Shown here: piece by piece, positions 17,076 through 26,512 of the stretch
Numbering within the stretch: the stretch's first letter is position 1
How the letters are laid out: each line of letters starts with the position of its first letter
Source of the DNA: Planctomycetota bacterium
GTDB lineage: Bacteria > Planctomycetota > UBA1135 > JACQFD01
Direction: 5' to 3'
DNA: 44,379 nucleotides
NCBI GenBank assembly: GCA_016792805.1
Contig: JAEUHX010000019.1
Span: forward strand, 1 to 44,379
Program-made: the position numbers and the translations under genes
The notes under the pieces: model-generated
What the model was told of the DNA's origin: nothing
The model's database searches: none
The model's input: only the letters and a program-made list of their open reading frames with translations

Positions 17076-20000
17076 TTACTTCGCCGAAGCCGAGAGCTTC
17101 TTGATGAGCTCTGCGTTGGGCGAGCCGTCCTTGTTGATGAGGCCGTTGCGCTTCATGAGCTCGACGACCTCGGCCGGGAAGCTGCTCACGTCTTCCTTCG
17201 ACTGCGGCAGGAAGTGCGTGTTCGGGCGAATCGCCTTGTAGCCGGCGAAGCCCTGGCGCACGCCGTCCACGCGGTAGTTCACGCGGACGTCCTCATCCGA
17301 GCCGATGACGAGGTGATCGGCAGCCTGCTCGACCACCCACACCGACGCCTTCTTGCCGACGGCGGTCAGCGTGGCGGTGAGGCCCTCGTTCTCCGCCGCG
17401 AGCGAGAACTCGCTCGGGAGGTCGATTCGGGTCTCACCCTTCTTCACGACGATCGAGCCGCGGTAGTAGACGCCGTTCTCCGGGCCTTCCTGCGCGACGT
17501 AGAGGAGCTCCGTCGTCGGATCGACCGGGTTCGGGCTGACGAAGTTCTTCGGGCCCGTGACCGTCAACTGCTTCGCCGTGATGCGGCCCGTCTGGCCGTC
17601 GAGCGTGATCGTCTGGTTGATGCCAGACGCCGCGCGGACTGCCATGGTGCCGACCGTCGTCTGGTTGCCCCAGACGGTGACCTTGTCACCGATGAAGTTG
17701 TTGCCGTTCGAACCGGCGCCATTGCCGAAGGACGTCGTGCCGTTGACCGTAACGATGTCACCGGCCGAATCGCCGAGGATCGTGTTGCCGTTGATCGTCG
17801 CGTCATCGTTGATCGTGACGGGCGAGTTCGGATCACTGATCGCGCCAGCGACCGAGAGGTTGCCGCTGAGGGTCGTGTTGCCAGCGACCGACAGCGTGCT
17901 GCCCATGTTCACCGGGCCCGACAGCGTCGAATCGCCGCCAACCGTGAGGTCGTCGGTGATCGAAGCATCGTCGCCGACCGTGAGGTCGACGCCGACCGAT
18001 GCGTTGCCGGTCACCGAGAGGTCGTCGGCGACCGTCACAGCCGAATCCGGATCGCTGATGTTGCCAGCGACCGAAAGCGTGCTGCCGAGCGTCGTCGCGC
18101 CGGTGACGTTCAACGTGTTGTTGATCGCCGTGGCGCCCGCAACCGTCAGCGTGTTGTTGAGCACCGAAGCGCCCGCAACCGTCAGCGTGCTGTTGAGCGT
18201 CGTGGCGCCGGTCACCGTCAGGGTGTTGCCCGCGGAAACCGCGCCCGTCAGCGTCGACGTGCCGGTCACTGCGAGGTTGCCCGTCACCGACAGGTCGTCC
18301 GCAACCGTCACGGCCGAGTTCGGATCGCTGATGTTGCCAGCGACCGAGAGCGTGCCGTCGAGCTGCGTGTTGCCGGTCACCGTGAGGTCGTCCGCGATCG
18401 TGAGGGCGGAATCACCGTCACTCACGTCCCCGTTGACCTGGAAGGTGCCGCCGACCGTCGTGTTGCCCGTCACGTCCAACGTGCCGTTCAACGCGGTGTT
18501 GCCGTTGATGGTGAGCGCGTTCGCGGCGCCGTTGCCCGTGATGTCACCCTGAACCGTGAGGTTCTGGTTCATCGTCACGTTGGCGTTGAACGTCGAAACC
18601 GAGTTCACCGTCAGCGTGTCGGTACCCGCATTGCCGAGCGTGATCGAGTCGCTGTTCGCCGTCAGAGTGGCGGCGTCCGCGAGGATCACGGGGGCATTGA
18701 AGGTCGACGTGGCATTGACCGTCAGCGTGTCCGTCGATGCGTCGCCAATCGTGGTGTTTTGATTGACGGTCACATTTCCGTTGAACGTGCTGACGACCTC
18801 GTTGATGCCGCCCGCGCCGAGGTCACCGACCGTGAAGGTCGGCGTTCCGCCCTGGACGGCCGAGTTGCCATTGATCTCCACGTTGCCCGCGAGGGTCGAG
18901 GTGAAGAACGACTGGCCCGGGCCGGCGATCGCGTTTCCGACATTGAACGTGCCGAAGAGCTGCGTCGCGGCAGGGGTGACTGCCGTGCCGATCGTGGTGG
19001 CGCCGCTCACCGTCAGCGTGCCGGTCAACGCGGTGTTGCCCGTCACGTTGAGGTTGTCGTTCACCGCCACAGCCTGGCCGGCCACCGAGTTGCTGATCGC
19101 ACCCTGGACATCCAGCGTGCTGCTCAGGGTCGTCGCGCCGGTCACGCTGAACAGGTCATTGACCTGAACCGCACCGCCATTGCTGGCCGTGCTGTTCGAG
19201 ATCGTGCCCTGCGCATCGAGTGTGCTCTGGAGCGTGGCCGCGCCGGCAACGTTGAGCGTGCTGGCGAGAGCCGTCGCACCCGTGACGTTCAGCGTGCTGC
19301 CGAGCGTCGTTGCGCCGGTCACACCGAGCGTGCCGCCAATTGTTGCGTTGGTCGTCACGCCGAGCGAGCCCGCCACGTTCACGTTATTGTTGAACGTGCC
19401 CGTGCCGGTAACGTTGATGCCGTTCTGGAAGGTGCCGAGGCCCTGAACCGTGAGCGAGCCGTTGATCGTCTCGCTCACCGTCACAATCAGGTCCTGGATC
19501 GTTGCGGTATTATTGACCGTCAACGTTCCCGCCATCGTCGTCGCGCCGGTCACGGCGAGCGTGCTCTGGAGAGCCGTCGCGCCCGCGACCGTGAGACCAT
19601 CGTTCACCGTCACCGAAGCGGCCAACGAGTTGAAGATGTTGGTCTGCGCATCGATGTTGCCGGTGAAGGTCGCGGTGTTGCCCGCGAGAACGTTCAACGC
19701 GCCATTGACATCGAGGCCGTCCGCGATCGTCACGTTGGAGTTCGGATCACTGATGTCGCCCGCCACCGAGAGCGTCGAGCCCAAGGTCGTCGCGCCGGTC
19801 ACACCGAGCGTCGAGCCGAGGGTCGTCGCGCCGGTCACGGCCAGGGTCGAGTTCATGGTCACAGCGCCAGTGAAGGTCGCCGAGTTGCCATTCTGAACCT
19901 GGAACGCGCCGCCGGTGACGTCGAGCGCATCGGAAACTGTCACGTTTCCAGCCGTGCTCGCGATGCCGCCGTTGGCGTCGATGGCGCCCGTCACCGTCAA

Positions 20001-22439
20001 CCCGTTGTTGAACGTCGAGTTGCCGCTGACCGTGATGCCGTTGTTGAAGGTCGACGCGCCGGTGATCGTGATGCCGCCGGCCTGGACCGTCAGTCCACCC
20101 GTCGTGATCGTCACACCGCCGGTGATGTTGATGCCGTTCGTCGCCGTGATGTTCGTCGCGTTCAGCGTCGTCGTCGTCAGCGTGCCGGCAACCGAGCCCG
20201 AGCCCGTGACCGAGAGGTCATCGGTGATCTGGACACCGCCGCCATCGTTGAAGATGCCGTTGCGAACATTGATCGAATCGTTGGCGAGGATCTGGCCCTC
20301 CACCACCAGCGCGCCCTGCGTCGGGCCGCTGCTGAACACCTGGAGGGAGCCGTCGACGACCATGGCCGACGCGGCGTAGCCGGCCGGCACCGCGATCAAC
20401 GTCGAGTCCGCTGTGGACACGAGGTTGCTAAAGGTGTCCTGGCTGTGGACCAGCATGCGGCCGAAGACCTGCAGGTGGTCGTTGACCGTGACCGGATCCG
20501 CAGAGGCAACAGCATCAGTGATGGAGTTGCCGTTGTAGATCCCGCCGACAATCTGCACAGCTTCGTTCGAAGCATTCGTGAAGTTTGCCGGCGCCGTCAC
20601 CGTGGTCGTGCCGTTGATGGTGACCGTATCAGCGGCCGCATCACCGAGCGTCGTGTTTCCGCCGACTGTTACGTTGTTATCGAACGAGGCATCGTTGCCG
20701 GCGCCGGTGACCGAGAAGTCGCCGCCGCTCACAATCACGTTGTCGTTGAAAACAATGTTTCCGCCGGAATTGATGATGTTGCCCTGGATGTCGAGCGTGC
20801 CCGCGATCGAAACGGTGTTGCCACCGCCCGTAAAGTTGGCATTCCCGTTGAAGGTGGAATCATCATTGATGGTCACGTTTCCGGTCGAGTTGGCAATATT
20901 GCCCTGGATGTCGAGCGCGCCCGTGAGGGTCGTCGCTGCGGCACCGGAGACCGTCAGGCCCGACTGGAAATCGGCGAGGCCGGAGACCGTGATCGTATCG
21001 TTGAGGATCAACGATCCGTTCGAGTCGCTGATGGAGCCGTTCACCATCACGAAGTTGTCGTCGACAGTGACGTCGCCGGCCGTGTTCGTGATCGTGCCCT
21101 GGAGGTCGATCGTGTCGCTCGAAGCGTTGCCGAGCTGGGTGTTGCCGTTGACCGTCAGGTTGCCCGTGAACGACTGCGTGCCCGCATTCGCGAACGTCAC
21201 AGTTCCATTGAACGTGGAAGCCGCGTTGACCGTCAGCGTGTCTGCGCCGGCGTCACCGATCGTCGTGTTGTTGTTCGCGACGAGGTTGCCACCGCCCGCA
21301 GCGAGAGTCACATCGCCCGCGGTCACCGTGATACCGCCCGTCGTGACGGAGATGCCCGAGGCCGAGGTCAGCGTGCCCGTGATGTTGGCGCCGTTGGCCG
21401 AAACCGTCAGGCCGCCCGCAGTCACCGTCAGACCACCCGCAGTCACCGTCAGGCCGTTCGAGGCCGTGACCGCGCCTGTCGAGGTCGTTGTGCCCGACAC
21501 GGACAGCGTGCCCGCGACAACCACGTTGTCGATCGCGGGGGTCGCGTCCGAAGCCGGCGTGCCACCGAGGGTGATCGTGCGCGAAACCGCGTCCTCGACG
21601 TAGATGTCGACGTTGCCAGCCGTCTGGAACTCATAGAAGGCGTCGGCCGTCGCGTCGTCGGCGGTTCCCGTGGAGCCGCCGAGCTGCGTCACGCCGCCCT
21701 GCACCTTCAGCCCATTCGTGAAGACGGGCGAGTTCTCGAACACCAGCGTGCCGCCGACCGTCGTGTTCCCCGAGAGACTCACGGGGCCGGTGACCGTCAG
21801 CGACTGCGTCTGGACGGAGCCGAGCTGCGCCGCGTCGGTGGCGACGAGCGTGCCCGTCTTCACCGTGTTGGGCGCCGCGCCCGTGCCCGTCGTGTCAACC
21901 GAGCTCGGCGTGATGGCCATGCCCGGAACGTTGGTGGCCGTCGCAGCGTGGATTGCGAACGGCGTCGTGGTCATCTCAATGCGGCCAAAGAGCTCGGCCG
22001 GCAGGCCGACGCCTGCACCCTCGCTGTCGAACGTGACTTGGAGGTACGCCTTTCCAGCGGCGGCAATTGCCAGCGCCTGAGCGGGCGTCATGTCGAGACT
22101 CGAGCCGATGACAGCATTCACCACGCCGTCCTGGCTCGCGACCGCCTGAGTCTCCGGGCCGTAGAGGCTGTTGCCTCCCTTCGGCGAATCGAAGATCTCA
22201 AAGGTGATTCGGTGCTTGTTCGAGTTGGGAACAGCAGCACCGGTGGGAGTTGTAAACTTTCCTGTGTACTGGATGCGGAGCGGCGGGAGGGCCAAAGGGC
22301 CACCCAGCGATGCCGCATTCGCCTTCGTAACGGACATCGTGACGGAGCCATGGGCACCGTTCGAAGCCGCCTGGCTGGCCGCAGCGGTGAGGCCGGCGGC
22401 AGCCGTCGAGGCGAGTAGGTAGGTGAGACTCGATCGCAT
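17076..22439 (-). CDS. Giant beta-strand-repeat (beta-solenoid) secreted surface protein
   Basis: This 1787-residue protein has an ATG at 22439 with AGGAGA 5 nt upstream. A Sec signal spans residues 1 to about 26. Residues about 50-185 form a carrier-type domain (IQYTGKFTTPTGAAVPN ... FEIFDSPKGGNSLYGPETQ ... TTTPFAIHAATA) seen at the N-terminus of many tail-fibre-like or repeat surface proteins. About 205-1575 are dozens of 20-25-residue beta repeats of the types ISDPNSAVTVADDLSVTGN, TLGSTLSVAG and GDAGADTLTVN, predicted to form a long right-handed solenoid. From about 1620 comes a globular tail (GPKNFV ... EGPENGVYYRGSI ... IDLPSEF) resembling a C-terminal domain of repeat proteins that I cannot name with certainty. 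I noticed no Cys. There is no C-terminal autotransporter barrel or sortase motif. It is probably exported as a fibre or coat, perhaps with the porin encoded upstream. Confidence 0.9.
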   Translation of the reverse strand: MRSSLTYLLASTAAAGLTAAASQAASNGAHGSVTMSVTKANAASLGGPLALPPLRIQYTGKFTTPTGAAVPNSNKHRITFEIFDSPKGGNSLYGPETQAVASQDGVVNAVIGSSLDMTPAQALAIAAAGKAYLQVTFDSEGAGVGLPAELFGRIEMTTTPFAIHAATATNVPGMAITPSSVDTTGTGAAPNTVKTGTLVATDAAQLGSVQTQSLTVTGPVSLSGNTTVGGTLVFENSPVFTNGLKVQGGVTQLGGSTGTADDATADAFYEFQTAGNVDIYVEDAVSRTITLGGTPASDATPAIDNVVVAGTLSVSGTTTSTGAVTASNGLTVTAGGLTVTAGGLTVSANGANITGTLTSASGISVTTGGITVTAGDVTLAAGGGNLVANNNTTIGDAGADTLTVNAASTFNGTVTFANAGTQSFTGNLTVNGNTQLGNASSDTIDLQGTITNTAGDVTVDDNFVMVNGSISDSNGSLILNDTITVSGLADFQSGLTVSGAAATTLTGALDIQGNIANSTGNVTINDDSTFNGNANFTGGGNTVSIAGTLDIQGNIINSGGNIVFNDNVIVSGGDFSVTGAGNDASFDNNVTVGGNTTLGDAAADTVTINGTTTVTAPANFTNASNEAVQIVGGIYNGNSITDAVASADPVTVNDHLQVFGRMLVHSQDTFSNLVSTADSTLIAVPAGYAASAMVVDGSLQVFSSGPTQGALVVEGQILANDSINVRNGIFNDGGGVQITDDLSVTGSGSVAGTLTTTTLNATNITATNGINITGGVTITTGGLTVQAGGITITGASTFNNGITVSGNSTFNNGLTVTGAIDANGGIASTAGNVTVSDALDVTGGAFQVQNGNSATFTGAVTMNSTLAVTGATTLGSTLGVTGATTLGSTLSVAGDISDPNSNVTIADGLDVNGALNVLAGNTATFTGNIDAQTNIFNSLAASVTVNDGLTVAGATALQSTLAVTGATTMAGTLTVNNTATIQDLIVTVSETINGSLTVQGLGTFQNGINVTGTGTFNNNVNVAGSLGVTTNATIGGTLGVTGATTLGSTLNVTGATALASTLNVAGAATLQSTLDAQGTISNSTASNGGAVQVNDLFSVTGATTLSSTLDVQGAISNSVAGQAVAVNDNLNVTGNTALTGTLTVSGATTIGTAVTPAATQLFGTFNVGNAIAGPGQSFFTSTLAGNVEINGNSAVQGGTPTFTVGDLGAGGINEVVSTFNGNVTVNQNTTIGDASTDTLTVNATSTFNAPVILADAATLTANSDSITLGNAGTDTLTVNSVSTFNANVTMNQNLTVQGDITGNGAANALTINGNTALNGTLDVTGNTTVGGTFQVNGDVSDGDSALTIADDLTVTGNTQLDGTLSVAGNISDPNSAVTVADDLSVTGNLAVTGTSTLTGAVSAGNTLTVTGATTLNSTLTVAGASVLNNTLTVAGATAINNTLNVTGATTLGSTLSVAGNISDPDSAVTVADDLSVTGNASVGVDLTVGDDASITDDLTVGGDSTLSGPVNMGSTLSVAGNTTLSGNLSVAGAISDPNSPVTINDDATINGNTILGDSAGDIVTVNGTTSFGNGAGSNGNNFIGDKVTVWGNQTTVGTMAVRAASGINQTITLDGQTGRITAKQLTVTGPKNFVSPNPVDPTTELLYVAQEGPENGVYYRGSIVVKKGETRIDLPSEFSLAAENEGLTATLTAVGKKASVWVVEQAADHLVIGSDEDVRVNYRVDGVRQGFAGYKAIRPNTHFLPQSKEDVSSFPAEVVELMKRNGLINKDGSPNAELIKKLSASAK
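17717..21827 (-). repeat. Internal coding repeats of the giant surface protein
   Basis: The middle of the giant gene consists of degenerate DNA repeats of about 60-75 nt that encode the beta-strand units. Near-identical longer blocks recur, for example those encoding SDPNSAVTVADDLSVTG at about 18010-18050 and 18290-18330. Such arrays expand and contract by slippage or recombination, so copy number may vary between strains and short-read assembly could have collapsed it. Confidence 0.8.
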
Positions 22440-22444
22440 CGGGT

Positions 22445-22450
22445 TCTCCT
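22445..22450 (-). promoter_or_regulatory. Ribosome binding site of the giant surface-protein gene
   Basis: AGGAGA (minus strand) lies 5 nt before the ATG at 22439. It fixes the start and places the signal peptide at the exact N-terminus. Confidence 0.85.
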
Positions 22451-22566
22451 AGAGTTGCGCTTGGATCTTGTTTCTTGGGGTTGTGTTGTTCTGGGGAGGC
22501 AGGCGGCGATCAGGAGCCGATCATTGGGCTGTCGCTGCTCTGCCTTGTGGGGTCTTGGCGCTGCCT

Positions 22567-22588
22567 CGCAAGAATTGTGATTCTTGCG
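22567..22588. other. Intergenic stem-loop 1 between porin and giant gene
   Basis: CGCAAGAAT (22567-22575) pairs perfectly with ATTCTTGCG (22580-22588) around a TGTG loop. No T-run follows on the transcribed (minus) strand, so it is more likely an RNA processing or stability element, or a protein-binding palindrome, than a terminator. It contains the ATTCTTG word on both arms. Confidence 0.6.
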
Positions 22589-22628
22589 GAACGGGAGGGG
22601 CGTCGTGCTGACCGCCCAACCCGCTCGC

Positions 22629-22673
22629 CTCGACTCGCCGTGGATCTGTGAACCTCACAGTAGGCGAGTCGAG
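22629..22673. other. Intergenic two-tier stem-loop 2 between porin and giant gene
   Basis: CTCGACTCGCC (22629-22639) pairs with GGCGAGTCGAG (22663-22673), 11 bp. After a small internal loop, CTGTGA (22646-22651) pairs with TCACAG (22655-22660) around a 3-nt loop. With stem-loop 1 it occupies much of the 302-nt gap between two co-directional genes. It may separate the expression of the two genes post-transcriptionally or encode a small RNA. Confidence 0.65.
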
Positions 22674-22741
22674 ACGGCGTCGCGCTGTCGCGTCTGTGCC
22701 TGGGCCCTCGGCCTTTGCACTCGCGCTCCAGCGCTTGTGCC

Positions 22742-24502
22742 TTAGAACGACACGTTGAGGCTGACGAAGAAGAAGTCCGCGTCCTCGTTGGTGTTCAGGT
22801 TGTGGCCGATCTCGGACGCATAGGCCGCGCCAGGCGCGAACCCTCCGTCCTGCATCGCCCAACCGTTGAAGAAGTGAGACCAACCAATCGTGGTGGTGAT
22901 GTTGTCGCTGCAGCGCGCGGTGAGCGACAGGTCAAGCTCTTCTCCGAGGCGACGGCTCTCGCGCGTCGACGAGGGAGCCGGATCCTGGTTCAGGCGCAGG
23001 ATGTAGAACGCAGCATTCAGCGTCACGTCCTCGACCACCGCCGTATTCGCGTAGAGCTTCCAGTAGGACAGGTTGTTCCACGTGGTGACGATGTCGGCCA
23101 TGCCGTAGATGCCGTGGCGCGAACCATACAGATCGTTGAAGTACTTCGACGCCTCGCTGAACTCCACTCCGATCGTCGGCTTGTAGTCGTCGACCGGGAT
23201 GGCGAACTCACCAAAGACGCTGTACGCGATCGCTTCCTTGAAGTTGATATCGCGCGCACCGCTGATCGGCGTGTTCGGGCGATCGTGATCTTGCTGAATG
23301 GCAATCTCACCGCCCGCATGGAAGGCCTCGACGTTCACATCGACCAGCGAGCCGATCGTCCAGGGCTTGCCAATCATCGACGTGGGACCCGTCGTATTGT
23401 TGTCAAGCCACAGGGTGTACGGCGTCAGCTTGACGTTGTCGGCCGGAGAGAGCTCGAGCCAAGCGCCGACGAGATTTGTATCCTGGTGCTGGAAGTCGAG
23501 TCCGCCCTGGACAACCTTCGTCGCGATCGCGGTCAGCTTGATGTCGTTGCCGCTCGCATAGCTGAGCTTCAAGCCGTCGAACGCACGTCCAACGTTGTCC
23601 CACTCAGCGGACGAGAGGAGGCGGCCATCGCCGAGATTGAGCGCCATGCGACCGAGCGTCACATCGACGCCCGAGTCGAAGACGTTCTTCGCCACGATGT
23701 AGGCCTGACGGAAAGCAACGCCGTTGCCGCCCGCGATGCTCTGGTCGGGATCGACGCCACCGCCATCGCCGGGGAACGGCGGGGCAGGTGCGACGACCGA
23801 CGTCATCGGCGCGTTCGGGAGGAGCGAGCCACCGGCGGATTCGCCGACGTTCGTGCCCCACAGACGCGACTGCTGCAGCTGGAACGAAGCCGAGAGGCGA
23901 TCACTCACATCGACGTCGACGTTCAGCCGGAGGCGATTCAGGATGCGGTTCGCATCATCGAGGATGCGACGGCTGTCGCTGCCCGACGAAGGACCAGGCG
24001 TGCCGTCTCCGGTGCCCTGGTTGCCCTTGCCGCCGCCGCCGCCATTAAAGCCGCCTTCCAACGATCCGACGAACGAGTCGAGCTCGAAGCTGCCCGACGG
24101 GTTCGACGGGCTGATGTTCGAGTAGACCGTGGTCGGGCTAAACACCGGGTTCAGCACGCCCTTGCGGGCGCCGAACGTGCGGTTCCGGTACACCTCTGCG
24201 CGCACTCGGTCTTCGAAGCCGATCTTCACCGACTTCACCTTAGGCGCGACAACGTTCGCTCCGCCCTTCGGCGAGCCTTGCTTCTCCAAGCGTGCGGCGA
24301 GATCCGCGACAGCTCGATCAAGGTCTGCCGTCGAAGTCGAGGCTTGCGGCCGCTGCTGCATCATGTCCTGCAGCTGTACGCGGAGTTCCTCGACTTGACG
24401 CTCCAGGTCCTTGATCCGCTGCGCTTCATCCGTTTGCGCGAAGGCGAAGGAGGCGAGAGCGAGGAAAGAAGCCGCGGACGCGGCCGTCATCCTCCAGATC
24501 AT
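22742..24502 (-). CDS. Alginate-export-like outer-membrane beta-barrel protein (porin)
   Basis: The product has 586 residues from ATG 24502, preceded by AGGAGG at 9 nt; the frame is open far upstream but this is the first start with a ribosome site and signal peptide. A Sec signal ends at AFAQ (residue about 23). A coiled coil at about 26-75 (RIKDLERQVEELRVQLQ) is followed by a beta-barrel from about 88 to the end, with alternating strands, Gly-rich loops and a terminal Phe (VSLNVSF), typical for BamA-dependent insertion. The segment GRMALNLGDGRLLSSAEW ... GRAFDGLKLSY matches the Alginate_exp family. It is probably a substrate-specific porin. It is transcribed ahead of the giant surface protein. 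Confidence 0.88.
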   Translation of the reverse strand: MIWRMTAASAASFLALASFAFAQTDEAQRIKDLERQVEELRVQLQDMMQQRPQASTSTADLDRAVADLAARLEKQGSPKGGANVVAPKVKSVKIGFEDRVRAEVYRNRTFGARKGVLNPVFSPTTVYSNISPSNPSGSFELDSFVGSLEGGFNGGGGGKGNQGTGDGTPGPSSGSDSRRILDDANRILNRLRLNVDVDVSDRLSASFQLQQSRLWGTNVGESAGGSLLPNAPMTSVVAPAPPFPGDGGGVDPDQSIAGGNGVAFRQAYIVAKNVFDSGVDVTLGRMALNLGDGRLLSSAEWDNVGRAFDGLKLSYASGNDIKLTAIATKVVQGGLDFQHQDTNLVGAWLELSPADNVKLTPYTLWLDNNTTGPTSMIGKPWTIGSLVDVNVEAFHAGGEIAIQQDHDRPNTPISGARDINFKEAIAYSVFGEFAIPVDDYKPTIGVEFSEASKYFNDLYGSRHGIYGMADIVTTWNNLSYWKLYANTAVVEDVTLNAAFYILRLNQDPAPSSTRESRRLGEELDLSLTARCSDNITTTIGWSHFFNGWAMQDGGFAPGAAYASEIGHNLNTNEDADFFFVSLNVSF

Positions 24503-25144
24503 TTGGGGAGCCCTCCTGGGGTGGTTTTTGTGTAGCCCACGATGCAACGGCGGCGCCGCCACGGAATTGTGGCTGCGACGAAGCGGCAAAGTGGTTCTTT
24601 CGAAAACTGGGGACACGAAACTCAGAAACGCTTTGCGATGCAAACGATCCGGCTGCGGTGGTTCAAGTCTTTTTTGGGGAAAGGGCTTCGGAGACCCGCC
24701 ACTGCCCCTGTCACACACACAGCGATACGCGGATCGCTCAGCCCGATCCGCAGCATGAAAGCGGAAGCAAAGTGCCTGGGATTCCGACTCGCACTCGTGG
24801 GAGACCGAGCGGGGAGTCGACCCACATGAGTGGGATGAAGGGCGCGTCATGGCGGCCGAAGAGCGGCCGCGCGTATGACGAAACTGAAATGGACCTTCCT
24901 CTAAGGGCGTTGATCCGCGCGAGAAGTAAGCACCGATTTCCGTCGATCTCTGAGTGATATGAGTTGAATGATGAGTCCATAAGATCTGCCGAGTTCCTCG
25001 ATCTATTACAAACTCTGAAATAGATTTGAGAATCCGATTTGGTAAATCTCGCGCCGCGATTCCGAGGGGCTCGTGCGTGAACGTGGCGGCACCGAAGCGC
25101 CAACGGTCAAGGTCGACGAACCGGCGGGTCGTAAGCTCCCCCAC
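24503..25144. other. 642-nt divergent intergenic region
   Basis: This gap separates the porin (minus) from the metallo-beta-lactamase-fold gene (plus), so it must hold promoters for both. A porin ribosome binding site AGGAGG is at 24512-24517 (minus). The part at 24950-25050 is clearly more AT-rich than its surroundings and is the best promoter candidate for either direction, but I find no convincing -35/-10 pair. Minor palindromes occur (for example CGGCCG repeated around 24855-24870). No credible small gene or known RNA is seen. Confidence 0.6.
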
Positions 25145-26455
25145 ATGCGACTGACAACCCTCGGCCACGCGGCTGCGCTGCTGGAGCTTTCATCGGGCGC
25201 TCGGCTCGTCCTCGATCCGTGGTTGGAAGATCCGGCCTACTTCCACAGCTGGTGGCACTTCCCTCCGCTTCGGAAGAGGGTGAAGGACCTGGGGCGGATC
25301 GACGGGGTCTACATCTCCCATGACCATCCCGACCACTGCGACCCGAAGACGCTGGCGCAGATCCCGCGCGACACTGAGATCCTGCTGCCCGCCTTCGAGA
25401 GCGAGTCGACGGACAAGATCGTTCGAGAGCTCGGGTTCCGCTCGATTCGCCGTATGCCCTTCCGCAAGCCCTTCGAATGGCACGGCGCGCGGATGGAGTG
25501 TCTGAAAACAGATTTGCCGTGGGACGACTCCTCCATCTTGGTTACAGATGGCGAGCTGACTCTCTACGACATGAATGATTGTAAGCTTCACAATTCGACG
25601 CTCGATGAGTTGGGCTCCAAGTACCGAATCGACGTCGCCCTCCTGCCGTATTCCGGGGCGATCCAGTTTCCTACCTGTTATGAAATGCCGGCACAGGCGA
25701 AGCTCGGTCTGTGCACAAGGCGCCGAGCGGAGCATATTGAACTCTTCGTCGACCGCGCACGGCGGCTGCGGACTCGGTTCGCGGTGCCCTTTGCTGCGGG
25801 CTATTGTTTGCCTTCTCCCGAACAATGGTGGATGAACGACATCAACAATATCAACGATCCCGCGCAGGCGAAGGCGGCGCTCGAGGCTTCAGAGGCCGTC
25901 GGCTGGAATCGCGAGCCGATCCAGTGCCTCGACATGAACCCGGGCGATCGGTGGACGCTCGGGAGCGGGATCGAGCGCGACGCCCCCGCGCCGGATTGGA
26001 GCCGGCACTTCGAGCTCGTGAGGGAGCATGCGAAGCGCATCCTTCCGGAGGTCGAGGCTGCGCGCGCGTCGGAGCAGGTGCCCGAACCGGGACTGGATCG
26101 GCGGTTCCTCTCCCGTTTTTGTGAGCTGACGATCCAACAAAAAGAGCTGGCGGAGCGCGCCAATTACCGCGTCGTCTTCGATGTGCGCGGCGCACAGGGG
26201 TTCGTGGGGCACCTCGACCTCACCGCGCGGCCCGTGCGCGTGGAGCTGGGCGATCTCTCGGACCCGAATCTTCGCATTCGGATCCCAAGCACGATGTTCG
26301 ACGCGGTCCTCGCCGGACGCGTGACGTGGGATGAGGTGCTCATCTCCTTTCGGCTGTGGTTCGACGAACGGCCGCCGGTCTACAACGAAGATTGGTGGGC
26401 GCTGCTGCACTCGAGCAACCGCCTCGACCCCAAGCAGTACATGAGCCGCCGCTGA
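25145..26455 (+). CDS. Metallo-beta-lactamase-fold protein (CMAH/UlaG-like) with SCP2-like tail
   Basis: ATG 25145 begins MRLTTLGHAA, the usual first strand of the fold; the upstream extension of the frame is ignored. The product has 436 residues. The metal-binding motif is H59-D60-H61-P-D63-H64 (SHDHPDHCD), preceded by DPWLEDPAYFHSWWHFPP. This closely follows CMP-sialate-hydroxylase-like MBL proteins, but no Rieske CxH/CxxH cluster is present, so hydroxylation is not predicted. From about 340 the C-terminal part (RVVFDVRG ... VLAGRVTWDEVLISFRLWF) resembles an SCP2-like lipid-binding domain. It heads the plus-strand run to 33213. In the context of a nucleotidyltransferase and a glycosyltransferase it may act on an amino-sugar or glycolipid; this is inference. 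Confidence 0.85.
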   Translation: MRLTTLGHAAALLELSSGARLVLDPWLEDPAYFHSWWHFPPLRKRVKDLGRIDGVYISHDHPDHCDPKTLAQIPRDTEILLPAFESESTDKIVRELGFRSIRRMPFRKPFEWHGARMECLKTDLPWDDSSILVTDGELTLYDMNDCKLHNSTLDELGSKYRIDVALLPYSGAIQFPTCYEMPAQAKLGLCTRRRAEHIELFVDRARRLRTRFAVPFAAGYCLPSPEQWWMNDINNINDPAQAKAALEASEAVGWNREPIQCLDMNPGDRWTLGSGIERDAPAPDWSRHFELVREHAKRILPEVEAARASEQVPEPGLDRRFLSRFCELTIQQKELAERANYRVVFDVRGAQGFVGHLDLTARPVRVELGDLSDPNLRIRIPSTMFDAVLAGRVTWDEVLISFRLWFDERPPVYNEDWWALLHSSNRLDPKQYMSRR

Positions 26456-26512
26456 GGCGGCGACGGGAGCTTTCGCCGGGCTCCTGTTCGAACGATACTC
26501 TCGCCGCGCGCC

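Noticed and set aside
17214..22418. A 1734-codon open frame on the plus strand, antisense to the giant surface protein
   Set aside because: It is the mirror of the repetitive GTC/ACC/GAC-rich codons of the real gene; the product is low-complexity Arg/Asp/Val-rich, without domain or signal, whereas the minus-strand protein has a signal peptide, ribosome site and recognised domains.
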